NCBI GenBank assembly: GCA_017555205.1
Contig: JAFZGW010000009.1
Coordinates: 62,001 to 126,000, forward strand
DNA: 64,000 bases
Direction: 5' to 3'
Origin: Akkermansia sp.
GTDB taxonomy: Bacteria > Verrucomicrobiota > Verrucomicrobiia > Verrucomicrobiales > Akkermansiaceae
Part shown: one piece after another, positions 8,748 to 17,881 of the stretch
Numbering within the stretch: position 1 is the first letter of the stretch
Layout: each line of letters begins with the position of its first letter
Notes under the pieces: model-generated
Seen by the model: only the letters and a program-made list of their open reading frames with translations
The model's database searches: none
Told to the model about the DNA's origin: nothing
Program-made: the position numbers and the translations under genes

Positions 8748-9344
8748 ATGATTGCATTTCTGCGAGGTAGAGTAGCCGAGGCTATGCCACAGTGTATAGT
8801 GCTCGATGTCAACGGTGTGGGCTATGAAGTTCAGGTACCGTTGTCGACATTTGACCGTATTAACCCCATAGAGGGGCAGGAGGTTACCCTCAAAACGCAC
8901 CTGCATATTCGGGAGAATGCCCAGGTGCTATATGGATTCGCGACAGATGCAGAGCGTGACATCTTCCGCTTATTGATTGAGCGGGTGAGCGGTATAGGCC
9001 CGGCAACAGCTATTTCCATACTCAGTGGGTTGAATGTTTGTTCGTTCAAAGCCGCCGTTGTCGGTGGTGATGTGCAGGCTATTGCTCGCGCTAAGGGAGT
9101 CGGCAAGAAGACCGCTGAGCGAATTGTGCTTGAATTGAAGGACAAGGTCGGAGTGGCGGCTACTTGGGAATCTCAGCAGCAGGGAACTACCAGCCCCGCC
9201 GCGGCAGATGCTGAACTGGCTTTGGTTGCTCTCGGATTCAAACAGGTCGAGGCTAGAAAGGCTCTTAAAGGCTTGCTGAAAGATAATCCCCAAGCTGATA
9301 CCGATGAACTTATACGTGGCGCATTGCGCCTGATGACGCGTTGA
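8748..9344 (+). CDS. ruvA: Holliday junction branch migration protein RuvA
   Basis: RuvA binds Holliday junctions and loads the RuvB motor. The 198-residue product has the three expected domains: an N-terminal OB fold starting MIAFLRGRV, tandem helix-hairpin-helix motifs (SGIGPATAISILSGL and AKGVGKKTAERIVLEL), and a C-terminal RuvB-interaction helix bundle ending ELIRGALRLMTR. I chose ATG 8748 rather than GTG 8742 because the family begins MI-LRG. Its stop overlaps the next ATG as TGATG, a sign of translational coupling. ruvB and ruvC are not adjacent. Confidence 0.95.
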   Translation: MIAFLRGRVAEAMPQCIVLDVNGVGYEVQVPLSTFDRINPIEGQEVTLKTHLHIRENAQVLYGFATDAERDIFRLLIERVSGIGPATAISILSGLNVCSFKAAVVGGDVQAIARAKGVGKKTAERIVLELKDKVGVAATWESQQQGTTSPAAADAELALVALGFKQVEARKALKGLLKDNPQADTDELIRGALRLMTR

Positions 9345-9922
9345 TGCTCCGTCGCTTGCTCAATCCTTTCCTGCCCGAACGCCATGTGTGGATTACTCAT
9401 CTGGCAGCAATTTCGGCTGCGGCTATTGTAACGCTGGGGGCATTTGCTTTTTATGCCCCGCGCATGCTGAGCTTGGCGCGCATGCGCTCGAATGTACAGT
9501 TTCATTATTTGCCGGCAGAGTCAATTTGTTTGACACCATATACTGCCGACTACAAAGCCCCCGCGTTGCTGGAGTCTCGGCGACCTGTTTTGCGCTTGCG
9601 CGAATATGCTCCGAATCGCTTTGAGCTGCTCTACTGGGGGAACCCGGTGCGGCCTCATTACGCTTTTTCGATCATGAGTTTGGCAACCGGCCGCACGGCT
9701 TTGATTGGTACAGATGGCCGGGCTCAGCGTATGCTGCCTCTGCCCGTTACTGAACCCCGGCGCAGTGATGGTAAGTTACCGCTGCAACCACTTGTGCGGC
9801 TTGAGCAACTTACCGGTAGGGAAGGGGATTTGTATGCCGCGCGGATTTCTGTGCACGATGCGGATAAAGGAACGGTACTTTGTTCCGAGCTTTATGTGAT
9901 TTGCGGCTCTCAGCCGCGTTGA
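9344..9922 (+). CDS. Unknown single-pass membrane protein coupled to ruvA
   Basis: The product has 192 residues with a single membrane segment around residues 17-40 (HLAAISAAAIVTLGAFAFYA) and a C-terminal domain of about 150 residues that is probably outside the cytoplasm. I do not recognise a family. The start codon overlaps the ruvA stop by one base (TGATG), so it is probably made by coupled re-initiation. A bidirectional terminator follows at 9951-9980. Confidence 0.75.
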   Translation: MLRRLLNPFLPERHVWITHLAAISAAAIVTLGAFAFYAPRMLSLARMRSNVQFHYLPAESICLTPYTADYKAPALLESRRPVLRLREYAPNRFELLYWGNPVRPHYAFSIMSLATGRTALIGTDGRAQRMLPLPVTEPRRSDGKLPLQPLVRLEQLTGREGDLYAARISVHDADKGTVLCSELYVICGSQPR

Positions 9923-9950
9923 GTTGTTTGCTCCTTTTTACTTCATACAG

Positions 9951-9980
9951 AAAGCCCGACCTCGCAAGAGGCCGGGCTTT
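9951..9980. terminator. Bidirectional terminator between the ruvA unit and the nuo operon
   Basis: AAAGCCCGACCTC (9951-9963) pairs with GAGGCCGGGCTTT (9968-9980) around a GCAA loop with one internal mismatch. A and T runs at the ends allow it to work for both converging transcription units. Confidence 0.85.
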
Positions 9981-10005
9981 GAAATATACGGTGAAAATAA
10001 CCGAA

Positions 10006-11463
10006 TTAGTTGGCAGGCATGAACATCAACGGCTCTGTGCCCAGCCAGATGATAGCAATGGCACAGCCGGTCAGCACTGCGGCTGTCACTACGGGTACCT
10101 TCAGTGCAGTATCACCTTCCTGCGGTTTCTCCCAGTACATCTCGCGAAGTACCTTGAAGTAGTAGTAGAAGCCGGCAGCTGCACCCACAATCATGAAGGG
10201 CAACAGCCAGATAAGACCGCTCTGGTACTGCATGGCCTCCACAAAGGCCTCGAAGGAATAGTACTTCACCAAGAAGCCGTAGGTCAGCGGTACACCGGCC
10301 AGAGAGGCAAAGGCAACCGTGATAAGGAATGCCGTGCGAGGATTGGTCTTGCCCAGACCGCGGAAGGCGGAAATCTCCTCACTACCGCGCTGAGTGCGCA
10401 CCATGGCGATGGCGAAGAAGGCAGCGACCGTTGCCAGCATATAGGCGACAAGGTAAGAGGTTACGCAGTATACGGTAGCGGCAGAGGCGATGTTGGTGAA
10501 GAACACCAAGATGAAGCCCGCCTGACCGATGGAGGAATAACCCAGCAGTCGCTTAGCATTGTTCTGGCAAATGGCACCCAAGTTACCTACCAGCAGTGTG
10601 GCAGCAGCTGCCACGGCTATACCGCTGGCGAGAACCCCAACCTTGTCAGGGAAAGCAGGGTACAGTCTGGCGAAGGGAATGATGATGATGGACAACACGG
10701 CAAAGCCGGCGGCCTTCGATGCTACTGCCAAGAACGCACTCACCGGGGTGGGGGAACCCTGGTATACGTCGGGAATCCAAATCTGCATGGGCGCGGCGCC
10801 TGCCTTGAAGAAGGCACCGAGCAACAGCAGACCTACCGACAGGTAGAACCCGGTAAGGTATACCGAACTCTGGCGGGTGAAGAACTCAGAAATCAGCCCG
10901 GCGTTGAGCACAAACGTACCTGTGGTGCCATAGTACCAAGCCGCGCCGAATACCAGCAGACCCGTGCTCAGAGCACCCAGTACCAAGTATTTTACACCGG
11001 CCTCGATGGAGCCCTGATTGCGGCGGAAGTAACCGGCCATTACGTATGAAGACAGGGTGACAACTTCCAAGCTCACAAAGAGCATGATGATGTCGCGAGC
11101 CTTGCACAGGCAGCAAATGCCGGCACAGGCAATCAGCAGCAGGGAGTAGAGCTCAGCTGTGCCGTCTTCGGTATCGCCACCGCCGATGGAGGCGCAGGCT
11201 ACCTTGTGGTAGTCATACGCCAGCAGCAGTACAAGTGCCGTTGTCAGGCAGGCAATAGTGCCGAACGCGCCGTAGAAGTTGGGTGCGGTGTTTATGAAGT
11301 AGCCACCGATGATGGCACCTACTGCGGCCACAATGGCATATACTCGCTTGGGGAGAGCGGTGAAGCAGTCGGCCATCAGAATAAGCACGGCCAGTGCCAC
11401 AAGCGCGAACTCCGGTATAAACTGTCCCCAGGTGTAGAGGACTGAAACGGTATTGTTGGTCAT
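10006..11463 (-). CDS. nuoN: NADH-quinone oxidoreductase subunit N
   Basis: NuoN is one of three antiporter-like proton-pumping subunits in the membrane arm of Complex I. The 485-residue product is normal in length, has about 14 hydrophobic segments, and contains the typical proton-channel stretch AFFKAGAAPMQIWIPDVYQGSPTP with its conserved lysine. It is the last gene of the eleven-gene operon and starts 28 bp after nuoM. Confidence 0.95.
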   Translation of the reverse strand: MTNNTVSVLYTWGQFIPEFALVALAVLILMADCFTALPKRVYAIVAAVGAIIGGYFINTAPNFYGAFGTIACLTTALVLLLAYDYHKVACASIGGGDTEDGTAELYSLLLIACAGICCLCKARDIIMLFVSLEVVTLSSYVMAGYFRRNQGSIEAGVKYLVLGALSTGLLVFGAAWYYGTTGTFVLNAGLISEFFTRQSSVYLTGFYLSVGLLLLGAFFKAGAAPMQIWIPDVYQGSPTPVSAFLAVASKAAGFAVLSIIIIPFARLYPAFPDKVGVLASGIAVAAAATLLVGNLGAICQNNAKRLLGYSSIGQAGFILVFFTNIASAATVYCVTSYLVAYMLATVAAFFAIAMVRTQRGSEEISAFRGLGKTNPRTAFLITVAFASLAGVPLTYGFLVKYYSFEAFVEAMQYQSGLIWLLPFMIVGAAAGFYYYFKVLREMYWEKPQEGDTALKVPVVTAAVLTGCAIAIIWLGTEPLMFMPAN

Positions 11464-11491
11464 GGTATTTCAGTTAATTGGGGATGATGTT

Positions 11492-13072
11492 TCAGAAGAT
11501 GAGGATGGGAGCTACGCCGAACAGTACAATGAAGAAGGCCAGGAAAATAGCCGACCATACGTCCGCGCCGGTCAGACCGGTGGCACGCTCGGAGGCTAAA
11601 CCTACCTTGCCTTCAAATACTCGACGGAAGGCGCGCAGCATGTAAACGGCGCTAATCACCAGACCCCACAGGGCAAATACTGTGGTAAGCTGCACAGGCC
11701 CCAGCCCGCCGAACCAACCTGCTACGGTTGTCAGTGCGCAGTTGATTGCGCCGAATATCCAGCCGAATACCGGCCCGATGAGCCAGATGCTCTCCAAACC
11801 GGAGGTGATACCGCTGAGCGCATCGGGAGCGGCGGCTGCAGTGGTGGCTCCGGGCTGCCAACCGGCAAAGGAGGAAACGAATACCGTGAACTCACCCACG
11901 AAGTTGGCCAGCAGAGGCAGACCAATGCTCGCAAGACCTGCAAGTGCAAACAGGAAACCCAGCCCGGGCAGGCTGCGTGCCAAACCTCCCATGGAGTCCA
12001 GTTCCAGTGTGCGGGTTTGGCTCTCAATCTGACCGTTCAACAGGAACAGCAGAGCAATTGTCAAACCGTGTGCCAGCATCAGCGCAGCTGCGCCTTTGAT
12101 GGCAAGCGTGTTGTCGCCGGCAGAGGCAATGTATACCGCAAAGGCCAAGAAAATGTAGCCCATGTGCATGACGGAGGAGTTACCCAGCATGTCATCCAAG
12201 CGGGTCTGTGCTACGGTCACATAGCCGACCCACAGCACGTTACCCAGCAACAGGAGCAACAGTAGGTTGTTCCAGTAACCGAAGAAGTCCTTGCAGACGG
12301 GACCCATCAGCCATGCCAGTGTGAACAGGCCGTACAGACCGAACTTTTTGAGCACGCCGGCATGCAGCATGGCAATCGGCGTGGGGGCACTGGCGTATGC
12401 CGGAGCTGCCCAAGCATGGAAGGGGAAGAGGGATACCAAGGTGCCGAAACCTGCCAAGAGCAGACCGGGAATAAGACCGGTAGAGGGCGTTTTGCCGCTC
12501 TCAATGGCAGAAGCTATGCCGGTGAAGGTGTAGGTCTGCAACTCGTTGCAGAGAAGCAGCAAGCCCACAAGCAGTACCATGGAGGCCAGACCAAGGTAGA
12601 CTGTAGCAGTCCAAGCGATGGTGCGGCGATCCCCACGACCGTAGAAACCAATCATCACGAAGGTCGGGATGAGAGCCAGCTCGTGGAAGGCATAGAAGGA
12701 GATGATATTGTCGGAAACGAACGCGCCGATGGCACCGGTGGAGAGCAGTAGGGTCGAAATGGCCCAGCTGCGCTCGGCATCTTTGTCAGGAGCCTTCAGG
12801 CCGAGTACGGCCGCAAAGGTAACGATGGAGGCCAGCAACAGCATGATGGGGCTGAGCGGCAACTCAAGGGAGAGCCACAGCTCGCGACCACCCACCTGAG
12901 ACCAGCAGTCTATGCAGCAGCTCTCAGGGAAAAATGTCGTGCAGATGAACGCCCACACACCCATAATCAGCGTGAAGGTGGCGCTTACCAGCGCCGTGGC
13001 ACGGCCCGGCATCTTCAGCAGCCCGATGAGGGCGGCTGCAATCACAGGTACGATAATAAGCCAGATTAGCAT
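11492..13072 (-). CDS. nuoM: NADH-quinone oxidoreductase subunit M
   Basis: The 526-residue product is an antiporter-like membrane-arm subunit. It shows FYAFHELALIPTFVMIGFYG with the conserved glutamate, FPFHAWAAPAYASAPTPIAMLHAG for the channel region, and about 14 hydrophobic segments. It lies 15 bp after nuoL and before nuoN. The MLHAGVLKKFGLYG segment carries the conserved lysine of the family. Confidence 0.95.
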   Translation of the reverse strand: MLIWLIIVPVIAAALIGLLKMPGRATALVSATFTLIMGVWAFICTTFFPESCCIDCWSQVGGRELWLSLELPLSPIMLLLASIVTFAAVLGLKAPDKDAERSWAISTLLLSTGAIGAFVSDNIISFYAFHELALIPTFVMIGFYGRGDRRTIAWTATVYLGLASMVLLVGLLLLCNELQTYTFTGIASAIESGKTPSTGLIPGLLLAGFGTLVSLFPFHAWAAPAYASAPTPIAMLHAGVLKKFGLYGLFTLAWLMGPVCKDFFGYWNNLLLLLLLGNVLWVGYVTVAQTRLDDMLGNSSVMHMGYIFLAFAVYIASAGDNTLAIKGAAALMLAHGLTIALLFLLNGQIESQTRTLELDSMGGLARSLPGLGFLFALAGLASIGLPLLANFVGEFTVFVSSFAGWQPGATTAAAAPDALSGITSGLESIWLIGPVFGWIFGAINCALTTVAGWFGGLGPVQLTTVFALWGLVISAVYMLRAFRRVFEGKVGLASERATGLTGADVWSAIFLAFFIVLFGVAPILIF

Positions 13073-13087
13073 GGTAGTGATTTTGTG

Positions 13088-14944
13088 TTAGTGTGTGAAT
13101 GTTGCAGAGGCGATAAGGAACAGGAATACGAGTGCACCCAGTGCTGCTACAACAGCGTAGCGGCGCAGTACACCACCTTGGAACCAGGTGAGCAACTTAC
13201 CGAACTTGCCGATGAGCCAAGCCGTACCAAGCGTGCCGATTCCGCGCACACCGGCGTTGTCTGTCAGCTCGATAGCTCGGGCAAGGCTGCTCTGTACAAA
13301 GCCGATGAGACCCTTGTCGTAGATGTCATCGATGTAGAGACGTTTGCGCAGTGCCGTGCTGAGGGCGTTGCCGGCAAGCGGATCCTGCGTGCGCTTACCA
13401 AAGCCGTAGATGGCATAGGCAAGCAGCAGACCAACGGCCAAGGAGCCCATGCTCACATAGAAGGGAAGCCCCAGCGCAAAGCCGTGCGCGTGGAATCCCT
13501 CGTAGGGCACCAGAGAGTCGGCTACAAATCCATAGCCGGATATGATTGCCATTACAGACAGTATCAATAGCGGCAGCAGCATGGTGGGACCTGCCTCTTT
13601 GGCCTCGGCTGCCCCGTGGGCGCGTGCCGTGCCATAGAATGCTACCAAGCAAAGGCGAGCCATGTAGAAGGTGGTCAGGGCTGCAACACCTGCACCGACC
13701 CAGAAGAAAATCGGGTTTTTAGCAAGTGCGGCATCGAGGATAGCCTCCTTCGAGAAGAAACCGGAGAAACCGGGAATGGCAATAAGAGCGGCAGTGCCCA
13801 TCAGGAAGCAGATGACGGTCAGCGGCATTCTCTTGCTCAGACCACCCATTTTCCAAATGTCCTGCTCGTGGTGGCAGCGCACGATGATGGCACCGGCACC
13901 CAAGAAGAGCAGAGCCTTGAACCAAGCGTGCGTGTAGAGGTGATACATGGCTGCTTCACCGGCCAACAGACCGACAGCCATTACCATGTAACCCAACTGG
14001 GAAAGTGTGGAGTAAGCCAGTACGCGCTTGATGTCGTCCTGCTGCACGGCCATGAGTGCGGCCAGAACTGCGGTAATGGCACCAACGGTGGCGATTACTG
14101 TGCAGGCGGTGTCGGTAAAGGCGGCTTCGCCCATGCTGATTTGCAGGCGTACCATCATGTATACACCGGCAGCAACCATGGTCGCAGCGTGAATGAGTGC
14201 CGATACGGGGGTGGGACCCTCCATGGCATCGGGCAGCCATACATGCAGCGGGAATTGAGCGGATTTACCAACGGCACCGCAGAAGAGGCAGATGACGGTC
14301 GCGGTGAGTACAGCCGGTGCAATGGTAGCTGCCTTGCCACCCATTTCTGCGAAATTGAGTGTGCCGAATACAGCCAGTGTCAGCAGTATACCAATGAGGA
14401 ACCCGAAGTCACCCACGCGGTTGGTGATAAAGGCTTTCTTCGCAGCATCGGCAGCGCTTTCCTTGTGGAACCAGTGGCCAATGAGTAAGTAGGAGGAGAA
14501 GCCTACCATTTCCCAACCGATAAAGGTCATGGCAAGGTTGTCGGCCAGTACAATCATGGTCATGCTGAACATGAAGATACTCAGGCCGGCAAAGTAACGG
14601 CTCAGGTTCGAGCTGTCACCCTTCATATAGCCAATCGAGAAGATGTGAACCAGCATGCCGATGCCGGTTACCACGAGCATCATGCGCATGGCAAGCGGAT
14701 CTGTCAGCAGACCCACGCTCAGCGAGGGCAAGCCGGCGGCGTCACCGGCAAACATCCATGTGTAACTATCGGGCGTGCCGGTCTGCCAACCCATGAGGTA
14801 GGCTACGCACAGACCGAATGTGGCCATGGCGGAGAGGGTGGACAGGGTGGCCGCCGTGCGCGGGCATTTGCTGAAGCACAGCCAATCAATGGCGGCTACA
14901 ACCAGCGGCAGCAACAGGAATAACCAGGGAAGATTCTGAATCAT
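13088..14944 (-). CDS. nuoL: NADH-quinone oxidoreductase subunit L
   Basis: NuoL is the distal antiporter-like subunit with the long lateral helix. The 618-residue product has FIGWEMVGFSSYLLIG, QFPLHVWLPDAMEGPTPVSALIHAATMV and YTHAWFKALLFLGAG, which contain the conserved glutamate, lysine and histidine residues of the proton path. Its length is normal. It starts 18 bp after nuoK and ends 15 bp before nuoM. Confidence 0.96.
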   Translation of the reverse strand: MIQNLPWLFLLLPLVVAAIDWLCFSKCPRTAATLSTLSAMATFGLCVAYLMGWQTGTPDSYTWMFAGDAAGLPSLSVGLLTDPLAMRMMLVVTGIGMLVHIFSIGYMKGDSSNLSRYFAGLSIFMFSMTMIVLADNLAMTFIGWEMVGFSSYLLIGHWFHKESAADAAKKAFITNRVGDFGFLIGILLTLAVFGTLNFAEMGGKAATIAPAVLTATVICLFCGAVGKSAQFPLHVWLPDAMEGPTPVSALIHAATMVAAGVYMMVRLQISMGEAAFTDTACTVIATVGAITAVLAALMAVQQDDIKRVLAYSTLSQLGYMVMAVGLLAGEAAMYHLYTHAWFKALLFLGAGAIIVRCHHEQDIWKMGGLSKRMPLTVICFLMGTAALIAIPGFSGFFSKEAILDAALAKNPIFFWVGAGVAALTTFYMARLCLVAFYGTARAHGAAEAKEAGPTMLLPLLILSVMAIISGYGFVADSLVPYEGFHAHGFALGLPFYVSMGSLAVGLLLAYAIYGFGKRTQDPLAGNALSTALRKRLYIDDIYDKGLIGFVQSSLARAIELTDNAGVRGIGTLGTAWLIGKFGKLLTWFQGGVLRRYAVVAALGALVFLFLIASATFTH

Positions 14945-14962
14945 AATTTGTGAGCCGTGGGG

Positions 14963-15286
14963 TTAGTCTTCTTTGAGGGTGTTGAGTGCTGCGCTCGATA
15001 CTGTGCGGCGGGCACGGAACATGGCGACGATGAGAGCCAGACCGATGGCAACTTCTGCAGCGGCGATGGCTACCACAAACAAGGCAAGTACCTGCGCATC
15101 GTACACCGGTACACCATTCACCCCGTTTGCACGGGAGAAGGCTACCAGTGACAGGTTGGCGGCACTGAGCATCATCTCCAGGCACATGAAGACCACGATG
15201 ATGTTCTTGCGAATCAGTACGCCGGCAAGCCCGATGGAGAAAAGCAGGCCGGAAAGTATGAGGTAATGAGCTAAAGGAATATCCAT
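14963..15286 (-). CDS. nuoK: NADH-quinone oxidoreductase subunit K
   Basis: The 107-residue protein has three membrane helices and the conserved pattern NIIVVFMCLEMMLSAANLSLVAF with the buried glutamate of helix 2. A second conserved glutamate lies in AAAEVAIGLALIVAMFR. NuoK links the quinone-site proton relay to the antiporter-like subunits. It is flanked tightly by nuoJ and nuoL. Confidence 0.95.
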   Translation of the reverse strand: MDIPLAHYLILSGLLFSIGLAGVLIRKNIIVVFMCLEMMLSAANLSLVAFSRANGVNGVPVYDAQVLALFVVAIAAAEVAIGLALIVAMFRARRTVSSAALNTLKED

Positions 15287-15301
15287 GGTGATGTACCGGG
15301 G

Positions 15302-15991
15302 TTAGTCTTTGCGAATTTTGCGGCTCAGGGCAACGGCACCGACCGTGCCGGCCAGTAGCGCAAAGCTGAGAATGACGAAGGCAATGTTGTAACGGGAGAA
15401 GAGACGCTGACCAAGCAGTTTCACGTCGGGCATGCTGGTGGCGGCTGCGGCCTCTTCATCGCTGATGGCGGGGTTGAGAGTTTTAGCCGCTGCAGCGGGA
15501 GAGAGCTCGGGCAGGGCGGCACCGTAAAGGCCGCTTTGCTGCTGTTGTGTGGGCTCCTGCTTGCCGATGCAAAGTTCGCCGGTGGCGTTCCATGCGGTGC
15601 AGAGCGGGTTGTTCCACTCAGTAGCACCGGGCAGTTTAAGCGCTGCGATGCAAATCATAGCTCCGAATACACCGGCTACCAGTGCACCGGGAGCCATGCG
15701 TGCCAGACTGCGGAAAACCGAGAAGCTGTTGTCTTCTTCCTCGGTGCGGATGTCAAGCATCATCACGACGAAGAGGAACAACACAAGAATAGCACCGGCG
15801 TATACGATGATTTGCACGATACCCAAAAACTGGGCTCCCATACCGAAGAGCAGTGCTGCTGTGCCGGCAAAGCACAGTGCCATGTTCATGGCCGAGGTCA
15901 CAGGGTTGCGGGAGAATATCACTGCGCAAGCGCAGATGAGGGTCACTGCCGCAAAAATGTAGAACAGAATGGAGGAAATGGCGAAATCCAT
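15302..15991 (-). CDS. nuoJ: NADH-quinone oxidoreductase subunit J
   Basis: The 229-residue product has five hydrophobic segments. The helix 3 region QIIVYAGAILVLFLFVVMMLD is the family hallmark. A hydrophilic stretch of about 75 residues, including a run of glutamines and an alanine/proline-rich part (about residues 125-195), separates helix 4 from helix 5 and is longer than in many homologues. It lies between nuoI (9 bp) and nuoK (15 bp). Confidence 0.94.
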   Translation of the reverse strand: MDFAISSILFYIFAAVTLICACAVIFSRNPVTSAMNMALCFAGTAALLFGMGAQFLGIVQIIVYAGAILVLFLFVVMMLDIRTEEEDNSFSVFRSLARMAPGALVAGVFGAMICIAALKLPGATEWNNPLCTAWNATGELCIGKQEPTQQQQSGLYGAALPELSPAAAAKTLNPAISDEEAAAATSMPDVKLLGQRLFSRYNIAFVILSFALLAGTVGAVALSRKIRKD

Positions 15992-16000
15992 AGTCGTGTG

Positions 16001-16567
16001 TTATTTGTATTGATTCCACTTGTTGATAAGCCCCTTGCGGGTGCCACCGAGTTTGTAGAGCGTAGCCTTGTCGCGAACGGCCTGCTTGCGGTCCGTTACG
16101 GTGATAAGGTACTCCTTGGAGAGGAAGATGGCCTGTTCGGGGCATACTTCTTGGCACATGCCGCAGTAGATGCAACGCAGCATGTCGATTTCAAACTCAG
16201 CGGGGGCTTTCTCCTGCTTCTGGCAGGCGGATTCGGGGCTGACTGCGCCGGGGGTTATCTTAATGGCACGAGCCGGGCAGATAAACTCGCAGAGCTGGCA
16301 GCTCACACAACGTTCGCGGCCGTCCTCACCACGTACCAAGGTGGGTGCACCACGGTAGTAGGAGGGCAGGTGGGAATCCCACCGCTGCTCCGGGAAGGGC
16401 ATACAGGCGCCTACGCCTTTGCCGTTGAAGTCTTTTTTCGCCTGGGACTTGCCCAGTAGGGAGAGCACTAAGTGCTTCAGTGTGATGGCGAGCCCCTTAA
16501 CCAGCTCAACAATGTATACCTTGTCGAGTATGGAGAACTTGGGTCGCTTTACAGGTGTGTATGACAT
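16001..16567 (-). CDS. nuoI: NADH-quinone oxidoreductase subunit I (2 x [4Fe-4S])
   Basis: NuoI carries clusters N6a and N6b, which pass electrons to NuoB. The 188-residue protein has two ferredoxin motifs, CVSCQLCEFICP and CIYCGMCQEVCP, each with the CxxCxxCxxxCP spacing. The N-terminal part LAITLKHLVLSLLG is the amphipathic membrane-contact helix. It sits between nuoH and nuoJ in the usual order. Confidence 0.96.
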   Translation of the reverse strand: MSYTPVKRPKFSILDKVYIVELVKGLAITLKHLVLSLLGKSQAKKDFNGKGVGACMPFPEQRWDSHLPSYYRGAPTLVRGEDGRERCVSCQLCEFICPARAIKITPGAVSPESACQKQEKAPAEFEIDMLRCIYCGMCQEVCPEQAIFLSKEYLITVTDRKQAVRDKATLYKLGGTRKGLINKWNQYK

Positions 16568-16590
16568 AGCGTGAAATTCTCAGGTGTTAC

Positions 16591-17862
16591 TTATTTTACG
16601 AAATAGAGAATAGCTGCCGTCAGGAAGATGTTGGCAACGGCGAGCTCCAGGAATACCAGCCAGCCCAGTTTCATCACCTGATCCCAGCGGAAGCGCGGCA
16701 GGGTCCAGCGCACCCACACGAAGAAGAAGATGAAGGCGACAAGTTTGATGAGGAACATGATGAACTGGCAGCAAACCGCCAGCCAGCTGCATACGGAATG
16801 CAAGGCGGCATCTGCTCCGAAACCAATGGACCAGCCACCAAGGAACAGGGTGACTACCAAGGCGGAACCTATGACCATCGCTGCATACTCACCCATGAAG
16901 AAGGATGCAAACTTCATCGAGGAGTACTCGGAGTGGTAGCCGCCCACAAGGTCGGTTTCACACTCAGCCATATCGAAGGGGGTACGATTGGCCTCTGCGA
17001 AGACGCAGGTCACGAAGATGATGAAGCTCAGAGCGAGCGGAGCCATGAGAGCCCAACGCTGCCAGCTGAGGCCTTCGCCCCACAGGGGAAGCAGTGTCCA
17101 ACCATTGTCCGCCTGATATTGTACGATGTCCTGCATGTTGAGTGTGCTGAACATCATGAGCAGCGGAATGATGGAAAGCCCCATGGCAACTTCATAAGAA
17201 ATGAGCTGTGCCGTAGCGCGAAGACCGCCCAAGAAGGGGTACTTGGAGTTGGATGACCAACCGGCCAGGGTCAGACCGTAAACGGAAAGGCCGGAGATGG
17301 CAAAAATCCACAACGGGCCGATGCCGATATTGGCCACTACCATGTTGATGGTACCGAAATCGGTTGAGACGCTAGAGGCAAAGGGAATAACGGCTGCCGC
17401 TACCATGGGCGGCCCCAGCACAAGCATGGGGGCGATGGTGAAGTACACCTTGCGCACATAGCTGGGGGTGAGTTCCTGCTTCAGGAAGAGCTTGCCGCCG
17501 TCCAAGCAGGGCTGCATAAGACCGAAGGTCGGAATTTCGCGGTCGAGGCGCAGCCATGTGCAGAGCTTGGCAATCCAGCAGGTCTCAGGTATGCCGAAGA
17601 AGTGCAGCCACTCTTTCAGCGGCTGTTTTTCCTTGCTGCCGAAGCGCTGGAAGAGCTGCAACGGTATGCCGGCTCGGTTGGGGCCGGGGCGGTCCTGAAT
17701 CCAACCGGCTACACGGCGCTCAATCCATACAGAGAGCACCACGAATGCCAGAATCACGGCAAACATGAGCACCAGCTTAACAACTGTCGTAATCAGGTAG
17801 AACCAGATTTCGTTGCTCAGCAGGTCCACGCACCAGTTCCAGATAGTATCGAATAGGGACAT
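16591..17862 (-). CDS. nuoH: NADH-quinone oxidoreductase subunit H with a loop insertion
   Basis: NuoH forms the quinone chamber with NuoD and NuoB. The 423-residue product has eight or nine hydrophobic segments, RPGPNRAG after helix 1 and FAEANRTPFDMAECETDLVGGYHSEY-type acidic loop residues typical of the family. It is longer than usual because about 46 residues (roughly 66-111) are inserted between RPGPNR and GLMQPCLDGGKLF, which are normally almost contiguous. The insertion would sit in the cytoplasmic loop near the quinone entrance. Confidence 0.95.
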   Translation of the reverse strand: MSLFDTIWNWCVDLLSNEIWFYLITTVVKLVLMFAVILAFVVLSVWIERRVAGWIQDRPGPNRAGIPLQLFQRFGSKEKQPLKEWLHFFGIPETCWIAKLCTWLRLDREIPTFGLMQPCLDGGKLFLKQELTPSYVRKVYFTIAPMLVLGPPMVAAAVIPFASSVSTDFGTINMVVANIGIGPLWIFAISGLSVYGLTLAGWSSNSKYPFLGGLRATAQLISYEVAMGLSIIPLLMMFSTLNMQDIVQYQADNGWTLLPLWGEGLSWQRWALMAPLALSFIIFVTCVFAEANRTPFDMAECETDLVGGYHSEYSSMKFASFFMGEYAAMVIGSALVVTLFLGGWSIGFGADAALHSVCSWLAVCCQFIMFLIKLVAFIFFFVWVRWTLPRFRWDQVMKLGWLVFLELAVANIFLTAAILYFVK

Positions 17863-17881
17863 GATGTGTTATGGTGTTAAG

